Source of the DNA: Lachnospiraceae bacterium
Lineage (GTDB): Bacteria > Bacillota > Clostridia > Lachnospirales > Lachnospiraceae
Assembly (NCBI GenBank): GCA_902363555.1
Contig: CABJAM010000004.1
Span: forward strand, 251,778-315,777
DNA: 64,000 bases
Reading direction: 5' to 3'
Part shown: positions 39,293 through 47,526 of the stretch, piece after piece
How positions within the stretch are numbered: position 1 is the first letter of the stretch
Layout of the letters: every line of letters starts with the position of its first letter
Notes under the pieces: model-generated
Told to the model about the DNA's origin: nothing
The model's database searches: none
The model's input: only the letters and a program-made list of their open reading frames with translations
Position numbers and translations under genes: made by a program

Positions 39293-40249
39293 GTGTTTGA
39301 CTTTGAAAAACCAAAAATCGAGATTGCACAGATTTCTGATGATAATAGATACGGACGTTTTGTCGTCGAACCTTTGGAAAGAGGCTACGGCATAACACTT
39401 GGTAATTCCCTTAGAAGGATCATGCTTTCTTCTTTACCAGGTGCGGCAGTCAGTCACGTTAAAATTGATGGAGTTGTTCACGAGTTCAGTGCTATTCCCG
39501 GTGTAAAGGAAGACGTAACTGAAATCGTTATGAATATTAAAAGTCTGTCAATCAAGAATACAAGCGAGACTTCTGAGCCTAAAGTGGCTTATATCGAATT
39601 TGAAGGCGAAGGTATCGTAACAGCAGCAGATATCCAGACAGATCCGGATATTGAGATCCTCAATCCGGACCAGGTGATTGCTACTTTAAGCGGCGCTGAC
39701 AGCAGACTTTACATGGAGCTGACCATTACCAAAGGCAGAGGCTATGTAAGTTCGGATAAAAATAAAAAAGATGATCTTCCAATCGGAGTACTTCCGGTAG
39801 ATTCTATCTACACTCCGGTGGAAAGAGTAAATCTTACCGTGCAAAATACTCGTGTGGGTCAAATCACTGATTTTGATAAGCTGACGTTGGACGTTTATAC
39901 GAATGGTACATTGGCACCGGACGAGGCTGTTAGTTTGGCTGCGAAGGTATTAAGCGAACACTTGAATTTATTCATAGATCTCTCTGAAAACGCCAAGACC
40001 GCCGAGGTTATGGTGGAGAAAGAGGATAATGAAAAAGAAAAAGTTCTTGAGATGAATATCGATGAGCTGGAATTATCCGTTCGTTCTTACAACTGTCTCA
40101 AGAGAGCAGGTATCAATACGGTTGAGGAATTGACCAACAGAACTGCTGAAGATATGATGAAAGTCAGAAATCTTGGACGTAAGTCCTTAGAGGAGGTCCT
40201 GGCTAAGTTAAAAGAGCTGGGTCTTCAACTGAATCCAAGTGACGAATAA
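39293..40249 (+). CDS. rpoA: RNA polymerase alpha subunit
   Basis: A 318-residue subunit that nucleates core polymerase. The N-terminal domain has GRFVVEPLERGYGITLGNSLRRIML. The C-terminal domain (SVRSYNCLKRAGINTVEEL to NLGRKSLEEVLAKL) binds UP elements and activators. It starts with GTG after GGAGGG. It lies 41 nt before rplQ in the standard order. Confidence 0.97.
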   Translation: MFDFEKPKIEIAQISDDNRYGRFVVEPLERGYGITLGNSLRRIMLSSLPGAAVSHVKIDGVVHEFSAIPGVKEDVTEIVMNIKSLSIKNTSETSEPKVAYIEFEGEGIVTAADIQTDPDIEILNPDQVIATLSGADSRLYMELTITKGRGYVSSDKNKKDDLPIGVLPVDSIYTPVERVNLTVQNTRVGQITDFDKLTLDVYTNGTLAPDEAVSLAAKVLSEHLNLFIDLSENAKTAEVMVEKEDNEKEKVLEMNIDELELSVRSYNCLKRAGINTVEELTNRTAEDMMKVRNLGRKSLEEVLAKLKELGLQLNPSDE

Positions 40250-40290
40250 TGAATAAAGAGTAGAAACATTTTGAAGAAGGAGGATACACC

Positions 40291-40827
40291 ATGGCAGGCT
40301 ACAGAAAACTTGGAAGAACTTCCAATCAGAGAAAAGCTTTGCTTAGAAATCAGGTGACAAATCTTTTGTATCACGGAAAGATTCGTACAACTGAAGCTAA
40401 GGCCAAGGAAATCAGAAGAATTGCCGAAGGTTTGATCGCCCTTGCTGTTAAGGAAAAAGATAATTTTGAGACAGTAACCGTTCAGGCTAAGGTAGCTCGT
40501 AAAGATAAAGACGGAAACAGAGTAAAAGAGGTTGTTGACGGCAAGAAGGTTACAGTATATGATACTGTTGAAAAATCCATCAAGAAGGACAACCCATCCA
40601 GACTTCATGCAAGAAGACAGATGTTAAAGGTGCTTTATCCTGTAACAGAAGTTCCGGCAGAAGCTGCTAAGAAAAAAGCAAACACAAAATCTGTGGATAT
40701 GCCGCAGAAGCTGTTTGACGAGATCGCTCCCAAGTATGCAGACCGCAAGGGCGGCTACACACGTATTGTGAAGATCGGCCAGCGTAAAGGCGATGCAGCA
40801 ATGGAAGTTCTCATCGAGCTTGTATAA
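40291..40827 (+). CDS. rplQ: 50S ribosomal protein L17, long form
   Basis: The last gene of the cluster, 178 residues against about 120 for the common form. The start GYRKLGRTSNQRKALLRNQVTNLL and the end GGYTRIVKIGQRKGDAAMEVLIELV are standard. The extra length is a charged insertion from about residue 62 to 105 (KVARKDKDGNRVKEVV and following) plus a short Ala/Lys stretch. Similar long forms occur in related Clostridia. The usual ecf cobalt/vitamin transporter genes do not follow. Confidence 0.95.
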   Translation: MAGYRKLGRTSNQRKALLRNQVTNLLYHGKIRTTEAKAKEIRRIAEGLIALAVKEKDNFETVTVQAKVARKDKDGNRVKEVVDGKKVTVYDTVEKSIKKDNPSRLHARRQMLKVLYPVTEVPAEAAKKKANTKSVDMPQKLFDEIAPKYADRKGGYTRIVKIGQRKGDAAMEVLIELV

Positions 40828-40834
40828 ATAAAAG

Positions 40835-40872
40835 AAAAAAGCGTTCCGCGAATGTAAGCGGAGCGCTTTTTT
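40835..40872 (+). terminator. Terminator of the ribosomal protein cluster
   Basis: AAAAAAGCGTTCCGC (40835-40849) pairs with GCGGAGCGCTTTTTT (40858-40872), one G-T pair. It ends the S10-spc-alpha transcript. Confidence 0.92.
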
Positions 40873-40950
40873 CGTGTAAGCGACGAGCCATAAAGGGGAG
40901 CTTGCTCACCTTTGCGGCGACTGCCGCGACGCCGGCGTAGCCGGGGTGCG
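40873..40950 (+). repeat. Dispersed two-hairpin repeat, family A copy 2
   Basis: Directly after the terminator. Stem 1 is GCCATAAAGG (40887-40896) with CCTTTGCGGC (40909-40918) around GGAGCTTGCTCA. The linker GACTGCCGCGAC is kept. Stem 2 is CCGGC-GTA-GCCGG. The stem sequence differs from copy 1 but mostly still pairs. Confidence 0.72.
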
Positions 40951-40968
40951 TATAAACATACAAAAAGG

Positions 40969-42495
40969 TTAACACTCATCCCCCAGCAGCAAAAAAGAAA
41001 GCATCAAATACTGGCATGTCTGCCAGTCCGTCAAATCCACCTTCATCAATTTTTCGATATGCTCCATCCGCTTAATAAAAGTTGTTCTGTGTATAAACAA
41101 TTCTCTGGCGGCCGCCACCGTGTTATACCGGTTTTTAAAGTAAGTATACAATGTTTTATAATACTGAGTATGGCGCCTGTTATCCTCCTCCATAAGCAGG
41201 AGCAGCGCCGGATGACAAACATTTCTTCCAGACAATTCGCCCTTTACCCGGTCCATGACATAGTCAAATGCATAGTCGTCAAAATCATGGTACCAGAAGT
41301 GCGGATTTTTTTCTCTGCCGTATTTCAGCGCAATGGCTGTCTGCCGGGCAGCTTCCGGGAGCCCGCTGATATGATGAAAGCTGCGGCTGTTTCCAGAGCT
41401 CATCAGATTATCTCTTAAAAAGCATGTAAATTCCTGTCTGGCTTTTTCTGGGGCCAGGCGCAGATTCATTAGGACAAATAGAGCTTCCTTATAGACAACG
41501 GCCAGAATAAAAGGCCAGCGGCGTTCAATCTGGGGGCATATATACTCCGGATAGAGATTTTTCTCATAGCGGAAGGTCGGATTGAGCTGGACGAGCACGT
41601 AAGTATCCTGATGGTTCCAGGAAAGCTGAGCCAGCAGCGGAACCCACTCCTGCGAAGATACACTGCCGCTTTCAAGGGCCTGCAAAAAGAGGCTGTGCAG
41701 CTTGGGAAATGCGGGCTGCTCCAGGTAAAAGGTTGTGTTATTTCTGTACATGGCCGTCACATAGTCCGCAAGATGACACAGCACCACTCTCTGGTAAGCA
41801 TCCACTGCTTCATTTTCAGTGCATATGGATATCAGCCGGCCCACGTAGATATTTTCATAAAAAATATTACACGCCATAAAATGGAAGTCGTCCGTAAATT
41901 CAAACAGGCCGGTGCGCTTTTCCAATGCCTGATATTGAGGGTCAATGATCAGTCGGGTGGCAATATCCATAGGCAGGGTGCGTACGTCATCCACAAATGT
42001 TTCCTCATAGCCCCGCTGGCGGGAAAGCTTTTGAGAGTAGGCGATATAATTAAAATGGCTGTCGATCAGGGAGATCGGTTCAAGGAGCATGTCGTCATAG
42101 CGATCGAACAAGTGCTGATAATCATGGTCTGTAGCGCTGATGGCGTCCAGCTCTTGCTCCCACTGCTCCAGCTTCTCCCATATGGCAGCAATGCGGTTCC
42201 AGAGCATATAGATGGTTTCTGCATTTTCTCCCTTAGAGACTTTTATGGCTGGCAGGGCTGGGAAGGACGCTGGGATGGTGTCGTAAAACAAATATACATT
42301 TCCGTGAGCTTGGATATTGGCAAAAGAATAGCTCCAGCTTCCAATTTCCTGCGGCATCAGGATAAGACAATTGTCCGCATCCAGCTCCGGCGTAAAATAT
42401 CGTATACCTTTAAGTTCCATACCTTCTGCGGGGATCGAGCTTACGGTTAAATGAAATTGTTTGGATAGCATGTGCTGAAAAAATAAGCTGTTCAA
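40969..42495 (-). CDS. PucR-type transcriptional regulator (C-terminal HTH)
   Basis: A 508-residue regulator. The last 70 residues are a PucR-type helix-turn-helix: TLYTYFKNRYNTVAAARELFIHRTTFIKRMEHIEKLM. The remaining part has no motif I can name and is presumably sensory; residues around 100-400 may include a GAF-like fold. The open frame starts at 42555, but GGAGG is spaced for a TTG at 42495. It is divergent from a URO-D family gene, with a 19-bp palindrome between them, so it probably controls that gene and itself. Confidence 0.78.
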   Translation of the reverse strand: MNSLFFQHMLSKQFHLTVSSIPAEGMELKGIRYFTPELDADNCLILMPQEIGSWSYSFANIQAHGNVYLFYDTIPASFPALPAIKVSKGENAETIYMLWNRIAAIWEKLEQWEQELDAISATDHDYQHLFDRYDDMLLEPISLIDSHFNYIAYSQKLSRQRGYEETFVDDVRTLPMDIATRLIIDPQYQALEKRTGLFEFTDDFHFMACNIFYENIYVGRLISICTENEAVDAYQRVVLCHLADYVTAMYRNNTTFYLEQPAFPKLHSLFLQALESGSVSSQEWVPLLAQLSWNHQDTYVLVQLNPTFRYEKNLYPEYICPQIERRWPFILAVVYKEALFVLMNLRLAPEKARQEFTCFLRDNLMSSGNSRSFHHISGLPEAARQTAIALKYGREKNPHFWYHDFDDYAFDYVMDRVKGELSGRNVCHPALLLLMEEDNRRHTQYYKTLYTYFKNRYNTVAAARELFIHRTTFIKRMEHIEKLMKVDLTDWQTCQYLMLSFLLLGDEC

Positions 42496-42538
42496 TAAAA
42501 TTCCTCCAGGTTTTTTGTGGATAATGATTTCATACGGA

Positions 42539-42572
42539 ATACATGTATTAATCATACTACATTATGTAGTAT
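42539..42572. promoter_or_regulatory. Palindromic operator candidates between PucR and URO-D genes
   Basis: ATACTACAT-T-ATGTAGTAT (42554-42572) is a perfect 9-bp inverted repeat, next to the smaller ATACATGTAT (42539-42548). Both lie between divergent promoters. Confidence 0.6.
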
Positions 42573-42602
42573 TTGAAAAGACAAATGTTATCACAGTGCG
42601 GA

Positions 42603-42631
42603 TTTACAAGGGATTAGATAACATATATAAT
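42603..42631 (+). promoter_or_regulatory. Promoter of the URO-D family gene
   Basis: TTTACA (42603-42608) and TATAAT (42626-42631), spacer 17, about 95 bases before the start codon. Confidence 0.75.
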
Positions 42632-42726
42632 ATAGTTAGAAATTTAACAACAATGAAATGTACACAGTATGCGCGGCGGCCTGATGGCGCGGAGGCGTAA
42701 ACTCAAAAGAATTTGGAGGGATTACA

Positions 42727-43704
42727 ATGACAGCAAAAGAACAATTACTGGCGATGCTCCACGGGGAGCCTGTGGAAGGTATAATTAATGAATGGGACCC
42801 GTTTCATCAGCTCTGGGACCCTGTGGCAGGGTTTATTACGCCTGCTCGTCCGGGGGCTACCGTTAAGGATGTCTGGGGGGTAACCCTGGCCTGGGAGGCA
42901 GACCAGCCTGGCGTTATGCCATTGGAGGGTGAGGAATATCTTGTGTGCCCGGATATAACCTGTTGGCGGGAGAAAGTCATTGCACCGGATCTTGATAGCA
43001 TAAATTTTGATTATACAGACGTGCTGGCGCAGAAAGCATATGCACATTCCCAGGGAAAGCTGGCTATGGCTTTTTCACCCATTGGAATTTTTGAGCTGTT
43101 ACATAATCTTTTAGGATTTCAGAACGCTCTCATGGATTTCCTGATCGAGCCTGAGGAAATGCATGAGCTGATCGATTATATTACGGAATTTCGGATGAAG
43201 CATTTTAAACTGATCGCTGAAAATATCCAGCCGGATGTGATGCTCTTTCACGATGACTGGGGTTCCAAAACGAACCTGTTTATGAGTCCTGAAATCTGGC
43301 GTGAATTTATAAAGCCTGCCTATGAAAAGCTTTACGGCTATTTGCATGATCAGGGGATTATTATTTTACATCATGCCGACAGTCATCTGGAGCTGATCAT
43401 TGAGGATATGGAAGAGCTTGGTATTGATATTTGGCAAGGGGCTCTGCCTCAGAACAATATCCCTGAGGTTCAGAAGCGGACAAAGAAGATGATCATTATG
43501 GGCGGTATTGACGCCGCAGTCGTGGACCGCGCTGACGTTGAAGAGGAGACGATTCGTACAGAAGTGCGCAGAGCATGCAGAGAATACCTTCCCGGCGGAC
43601 GTTTTATTCCATGTCTGACCTACGGTATGGCCGGAGGTATATTCCCCGGTGTGGATGATACGATCAAAGATGAGATTCGCAGAATCAGCGAAAGCGGATT
43701 ATAA
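42727..43704 (+). CDS. Uroporphyrinogen decarboxylase family protein
   Basis: A 325-residue TIM-barrel protein of the URO-D superfamily. In anaerobes this family includes the methyltransferases MtaA and CmuA and many corrinoid-dependent demethylation partners. A histidine pair HHADSHLE near residue 217 and Cys in FIPCLTYGMAGG near the C terminus may form a zinc site as in MtaA. The heme-type HemE start motif is absent and no heme genes are nearby, so haem synthesis is unlikely. GGAGGG precedes the ATG. Monocistronic, with terminator. Confidence 0.78.
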   Translation: MTAKEQLLAMLHGEPVEGIINEWDPFHQLWDPVAGFITPARPGATVKDVWGVTLAWEADQPGVMPLEGEEYLVCPDITCWREKVIAPDLDSINFDYTDVLAQKAYAHSQGKLAMAFSPIGIFELLHNLLGFQNALMDFLIEPEEMHELIDYITEFRMKHFKLIAENIQPDVMLFHDDWGSKTNLFMSPEIWREFIKPAYEKLYGYLHDQGIIILHHADSHLELIIEDMEELGIDIWQGALPQNNIPEVQKRTKKMIIMGGIDAAVVDRADVEEETIRTEVRRACREYLPGGRFIPCLTYGMAGGIFPGVDDTIKDEIRRISESGL

Positions 43705-43712
43705 AGAGCACA

Positions 43713-43751
43713 AAAAAGTTCCCGAAGCGTTAAACGTTCCGGGAGCTTTTT
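43713..43751 (+). terminator. Terminator of the URO-D family gene
   Basis: A stem GTTCCCG / CGGGAGC with an inner AACG element, flanked by AAAAAA and TTTTT. A family A repeat follows at once. Confidence 0.8.
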
Positions 43752-43838
43752 GCGCGAAGCAACGAGCCAAGCTGGGGAGCTAGCTCACCAACTTGGCGAC
43801 TGCCGCGACCCGGCGGAGCGAGGCGGAGCCGGGTGCTT
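43752..43838 (+). repeat. Dispersed two-hairpin repeat, family A copy 3
   Basis: Stem 1 is GCCAAGCTGG with CCAACTTGGC, where one A-T pair of copy 1 has become G-C. Stem 2 is ACCCGGC with GCCGGGT, where a T-A pair of copy 1 has become C-G; its loop is larger. It lies between the URO-D terminator and the sulfatase stop codon. Confidence 0.78.
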
Positions 43839-43870
43839 AGAAGCAACGATCCAAACCGTGGAGCCTGCTA
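43839..43870 (+). repeat. Truncated family A repeat at the sulfatase stop codon
   Basis: GAAGCAACGATCCAAACC and GGAGCCTGCT match the first half of a family A unit. The sequence then breaks off; the last bases contain the complement of the sulfatase TAG stop. Confidence 0.65.
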
Positions 43871-45523
43871 AAACTCCTCCGGATGGCGCCGCATCAGCTC
43901 TTCGATCCCCCAACCGCGTCCGGTAGCCTCCAGCCGCCTTGTATAAGCTTTAAGATTGCCTTTAGCATGGAAGGGGCCGCCTTCGGCGATAACGGTCCAA
44001 AGCGGGTCGATCTGGCAGCACTTCACCTGCTTTTTCATATTTTCGGTTGTCCACTGCTCCAGGTAGTAGACGGCTTCATGGCAGATGTCCGGATGTTGTT
44101 CTTTAACATCACAGAGCTCGTGGGGATCTTGTGCAATATTAAACAGCATTTCGTCATCGAACAGATGAAAACCGTCATGGTAAGTGCGGATATAAAGCCA
44201 ATCGCCAAAACGGACAGCGCGCTGGCAAACGTGAGCACACTGGCTGACAACAAGATAAGGGCGGCCGCAGGCAGCCGGCGGAGTGTCGGCCTTACCCTGC
44301 ATCTGAGAGCCGGCCGCTGCTGGTGTCTGGGCCTGGGCTGCGGCCGCTGCTGGTGCCTGAACCTGGGCGGTTGCTGCCGGTGTCTGAGTCGGAGCGACGG
44401 CTGGCTCAAACGCCTGCGGTAAAATCGCTTCGGCAAAGCTGATGCCATCACAGTCCTCCATATTGGGCTGTGGTAAAAAGCCGCAGTTGGTAGACGTTTT
44501 ACCCATAGCCCCGGGGGTCCGGTCAAGAAGCTGAGCCATGGTGGGCAGAAGGTCAACATTATATAACAGTCCGCGTTTTTTTGCGCCGGCCTCACAGCCC
44601 GGCCATTTGATGATGAGCGGGATATGGGTGGTCGCCTCATCGGCTGTGCCGTGCTCATTATAAATGCCAAGCTCGCCCTCATTTTCTCCGTGATCGGCGG
44701 TAATGATAATCGCAGTGTCCTCGTAAATTCCCTGACGCTTGAGCAGGTCAAGGATCTGGCCAATATTCTTATCCATCCAGTAAATCCCGCAGTCGTAATT
44801 GTCGATATTTTGTTTGAAATCGGCCAATGTATCCACGCGTCCAAGCTGGCGTCTGTCGGGGTCCACCTTGTCGTCATACATGCTCAGGTCTTGGGCTGTA
44901 TGGGGGCCAACGGCGTTCCGGTGATTTTGGAGCAGCGTTTCATCCATCCATTTCATCTGAGGCGCGGGTTCATTTTCAAAAGGATTGCCCATGGCGGCCG
45001 GAGCCCTGTGGGGGGTATGGGGGTCCCAGTAGTGGACATGGAGGAACCAGTCCTCCCGGTCTTTGTTGCGCTCCAGCCAGTCCAGGGCCAGAGGCGTGAC
45101 GGCTTCGGCGGATTCCATGCCGCCAGTGCCCAGATTCAGTGTTTCGTTGAATCCGGCATTAAACCACCAGGCGCCATGGCGTTCGGCAAAGGTACTGATA
45201 CTTGCAGTATACATACCGTGGTGTCTGAAATATGTGGGGAGATTGGAAGTATCATTGCGGTCGCCAAAGGCTCTTTCCGGTCCATCCAGGCGCATATCGG
45301 CGGCAGTTCCGCCGTGGCCTACAACGCCGGTATGAAAACCGAACTTTCCGGTCATCAGCGCGGCTCTGGAGGGCAGGCAGGGGGCGTCGGAGCAGTAGTA
45401 ATCTGCAAAGCAGACACCGTCGCCGGCAACGGAATCGATGCTTGCGGAGGTGTTTCTTGGGTAGCCGTAGCAGCCCAGGTGGTCAGGTCTTAAAGTGTCA
45501 CAGTCAATCATAAGAACTTTCAT
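43868..45523 (-). CDS. Sulfatase, cysteine-type, with Ala/Gln/Pro repeat insertion
   Basis: A 551-residue arylsulfatase-family hydrolase. The formylglycine site is Cys49 in CLPSRAALMTG, and metal ligands include Asp7, Asp9 and the ADHGE at 276-280. In anaerobes the cysteine must be modified by a radical-SAM maturase, which is not in this window. No signal peptide, so it is probably cytoplasmic. Residues 372-418 are a low-complexity insertion with three tandem units of about ten residues rich in Pro, Ala and Gln. AAGGAGC precedes the ATG. A LacI-family gene lies upstream. Confidence 0.88.
   Translation of the reverse strand: MKVLMIDCDTLRPDHLGCYGYPRNTSASIDSVAGDGVCFADYYCSDAPCLPSRAALMTGKFGFHTGVVGHGGTAADMRLDGPERAFGDRNDTSNLPTYFRHHGMYTASISTFAERHGAWWFNAGFNETLNLGTGGMESAEAVTPLALDWLERNKDREDWFLHVHYWDPHTPHRAPAAMGNPFENEPAPQMKWMDETLLQNHRNAVGPHTAQDLSMYDDKVDPDRRQLGRVDTLADFKQNIDNYDCGIYWMDKNIGQILDLLKRQGIYEDTAIIITADHGENEGELGIYNEHGTADEATTHIPLIIKWPGCEAGAKKRGLLYNVDLLPTMAQLLDRTPGAMGKTSTNCGFLPQPNMEDCDGISFAEAILPQAFEPAVAPTQTPAATAQVQAPAAAAAQAQTPAAAGSQMQGKADTPPAACGRPYLVVSQCAHVCQRAVRFGDWLYIRTYHDGFHLFDDEMLFNIAQDPHELCDVKEQHPDICHEAVYYLEQWTTENMKKQVKCCQIDPLWTVIAEGGPFHAKGNLKAYTRRLEATGRGWGIEELMRRHPEEF
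44270..44412 (-). repeat. In-frame tandem repeat within the sulfatase gene
   Basis: About 30-bp imperfect tandem units encode TPAATAQVQ, APAAAAAQAQ and TPAAAGSQMQ one after another. The repeat interrupts the sulfatase domain without breaking the frame. Repeat number may vary between strains. Confidence 0.7.
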
Positions 45524-45558
45524 AGTAAACGCTCCTTTACATTATTGTTTTTATTAAC

Positions 45559-45570
45559 CTATACGTATAA
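45559..45570. promoter_or_regulatory. LacI-type operator candidate upstream of the sulfatase
   Basis: The perfect palindrome TATACGTATA (45560-45569) lies between lacI and the sulfatase. A near copy, TTATACGTAAAA, lies in the lacI promoter at 46680. Confidence 0.6.
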
Positions 45571-45604
45571 GTGAAGGGCCTGAAATTAACTGCCGCGTTC
45601 CGCT

Positions 45605-45643
45605 ATAACGTAACAGTTCAGATGGGCCGAACGGTTACGTTAT
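45605..45643. repeat. GTAACAGTTC palindrome, family B, extended
   Basis: ATAACGTAACAGTTC (45605-45619) faces GAACGGTTACGTTAT (45629-45643), 15-bp arms with one mismatch. It follows the lacI stop and could act as its terminator. Confidence 0.7.
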
Positions 45644-45648
45644 AAAGC

Positions 45649-46668
45649 TCAGAAATGTGGCAGTGTTTTCAGATAAGGCTGCAGTGTCGTTTTGATCACA
45701 TCACCGGGCTGCTCCATAAGGCCGGCCAATATGCCGACACAGCGGCATCCGGCTTCGTAGCTGGGTAATTGGCTGCATATGAGCCAGCCCTCCAGCTCGG
45801 CCAGAGAAATGCCGGTATCCTGCGTCAGTGACAGCAGCGGCAGCCGGCGGTTGTTGCGGCGCAGACTGTGGATGATCATATCCGCCCAGACATTCCAACT
45901 GCATATATATACAGCATTTTCCGGAAGGGGGCAAAGCCGCTTCTCCAGCTCAGAAATCATAGACTCCGGGGAAGAATCTGTGATGTCGGCCGGAAGGCGC
46001 ACATAGGACAGGGAAGTTCCCGGGCAGCCGTTCACTGCTTCAACAATCCCCTGTTCCCGCTGCTGCTCCTGAAGGGTATCCGCTTCGGGCCGTATATAAA
46101 CGAGTCTGCGGTTTTTAATATCCGATAGAAGCATATTGGCAGCATCCCTTGCTCCGGCGGTGTAGTCGAAGCAGACGCTGGATATGCCCGGGTCGCCGCT
46201 CATACAGTCCAGGGCGACGGTTGGGATTTTATGGGTATAGATCTGCTCCAGCATATGTGCCGGTATTTCATTATTGTTATTGGCCAGATAGATGATGGCG
46301 TCAATGCTCCGCTTGAGCCAGGCGTTGATGATTTCCGGAAGTCCATTTTCCTGAATGTGCTCGCCGCACAGCATCAGACTTTGTCCATTCTGACCCAGAG
46401 CATCCCGGATACCCTGGAAGGCCAGAGTGTACCGGGGCGTGAGTATACTGCTGCTGACGACGACCCCGATACAGCCGCAGCGGCCGCCGCGCAGCGCCTG
46501 AGCCATCGTGTTGGGCATGTAGCCCAGCTCTTTTGCGGCTGCCAGTATCTTGTCGCGTGTCTCCGGACGAATGGACTGGCGGGGATTATTATTTAGGACG
46601 TAGGAAACCGTAGCCTGGGATACTCCCGCCAGCGCGGCCACATCCTTACTGGTTGGGCGTCGGTTCAT
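45649..46668 (-). CDS. LacI family transcriptional regulator
   Basis: A 339-residue repressor. The N-terminal helix-turn-helix MNRRPTSKDVAALAGVSQATVSYVLNNNP and hinge helix NTMAQALRGGR are clear; the rest is a periplasmic-binding-protein-like sensor. It sits upstream of the sulfatase in the same direction, and matching TATACGTA sites lie in front of both genes, so it likely controls the sulfatase and itself. The inducer is unknown. AAGGAG precedes the ATG. Confidence 0.9.
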   Translation of the reverse strand: MNRRPTSKDVAALAGVSQATVSYVLNNNPRQSIRPETRDKILAAAKELGYMPNTMAQALRGGRCGCIGVVVSSSILTPRYTLAFQGIRDALGQNGQSLMLCGEHIQENGLPEIINAWLKRSIDAIIYLANNNNEIPAHMLEQIYTHKIPTVALDCMSGDPGISSVCFDYTAGARDAANMLLSDIKNRRLVYIRPEADTLQEQQREQGIVEAVNGCPGTSLSYVRLPADITDSSPESMISELEKRLCPLPENAVYICSWNVWADMIIHSLRRNNRRLPLLSLTQDTGISLAELEGWLICSQLPSYEAGCRCVGILAGLMEQPGDVIKTTLQPYLKTLPHF

Positions 46669-46679
46669 AGCTTAACTCC

Positions 46680-46731
46680 TTATACGTAAAAGTTCTATAT
46701 AAATTCTAACGCACGGATAGAAACTTGTCAA
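46680..46731 (-). promoter_or_regulatory. lacI promoter with operator copy
   Basis: Minus strand TTGACA (46726-46731) and TAGAAT (46703-46708) with a 17-base spacer. The operator-like TTATACGTAAAA at 46680-46691 lies just downstream of the start site. The -35 box overlaps the stop codon of the TetR gene. Confidence 0.72.
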
Positions 46732-47276
46732 TCATTCTTTTCGGTTGAAAATATATTTTTATTGACAGCGAAGGCAATGATATCAATGGCTTCCCGCACA
46801 TCCTGCTTCATGCCGAAGCGGACCCAGTCGCACAGCATCCCGATGATCGCATGGCTGTAAAAGCGGACGATCATTTCCCGTTTATGATCATCCAGCGCGC
46901 CAGCGTACGCGGTCGCTTCCTCCAGAAGAAATCGCCTGTAAGTGCCGGTGAGCATATCGGCCAGAGATGGGCCGTCCTTTGTAAACATGGCATGGGTGTA
47001 AAAAGCCTGTGCCTGTTTCATTTCATCGGTGAGGACTGCAAGACTGCTGACCCAGCTCTGGCGGGTGAGCAGCGGTGCGATTTTGGGAAGCAGCTCCTCT
47101 GCATAGATGACTTCCAATATTTCATACTTATCTCTAAAATGATAGTAGAAGGTGTTGCGGTTGATCCCACAGCTTTGGGTGATCTCCCGGACCTGGATCT
47201 TATCCAGTGACTTCTTTTCCATGCAGGTCCTGACCGTTGTAATAATGAGGTTTCTCGTAATATTTGCGTTTGACAT
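46728..47276 (-). CDS. TetR/AcrR family regulator, DhaS-like C terminus
   Basis: A 182-residue regulator. The N-terminal helix-turn-helix reads KIQVREITQSCGINRNTFYYHFRDKYEIL. The C-terminal domain recalls the DhaS/SczA-like group. It is divergent from the alkylsulfatase-type gene, the usual arrangement of a repressor and its target. AAGGGGAT precedes the ATG. The effector is unknown. Its last bases carry the -35 box of the downstream lacI gene. Confidence 0.87.
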   Translation of the reverse strand: MSNANITRNLIITTVRTCMEKKSLDKIQVREITQSCGINRNTFYYHFRDKYEILEVIYAEELLPKIAPLLTRQSWVSSLAVLTDEMKQAQAFYTHAMFTKDGPSLADMLTGTYRRFLLEEATAYAGALDDHKREMIVRFYSHAIIGMLCDWVRFGMKQDVREAIDIIAFAVNKNIFSTEKND

Positions 47277-47526
47277 GGATATCCCCTTTAGTTATGGATG
47301 GTTCGTTATGGATGAAATGTAACGACTTGGCCATGAACTGGCGAAATCGTCAGGATAATTTAAGTATATCATTTTTAAATAGCGGTTGGAAGGCCTTTCC
47401 TGGAAATAAGCACTTTCGCAATGTGTCTGATTTTTATACAGATTTGAAATATGCCTATGGTTTTTAAGGACGGTAATTTTATAATTAAAATGAGAACTGT
47501 GAATTTTTAGAAAAGGAAGGGTAAGT
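47277..47526. other. Divergent region between tetR and alkylsulfatase-type gene
   Basis: No gene. GTTATGGATG occurs twice, at 47291 and 47305, close to the tetR start. A TATAAT (47480-47485) lies before the rightward gene without a good -35. No single dominant operator palindrome was found. Confidence 0.4.

Noticed and set aside
41611..42450. 279-codon open frame antisense to the PucR-type gene
   Set aside because: Composition and lack of a start signal mark it as a shadow of the minus-strand gene.
44624..45493. 289-codon open frame antisense to the sulfatase
   Set aside because: Valine/glycine-rich translation without motifs; shadow of the sulfatase frame.
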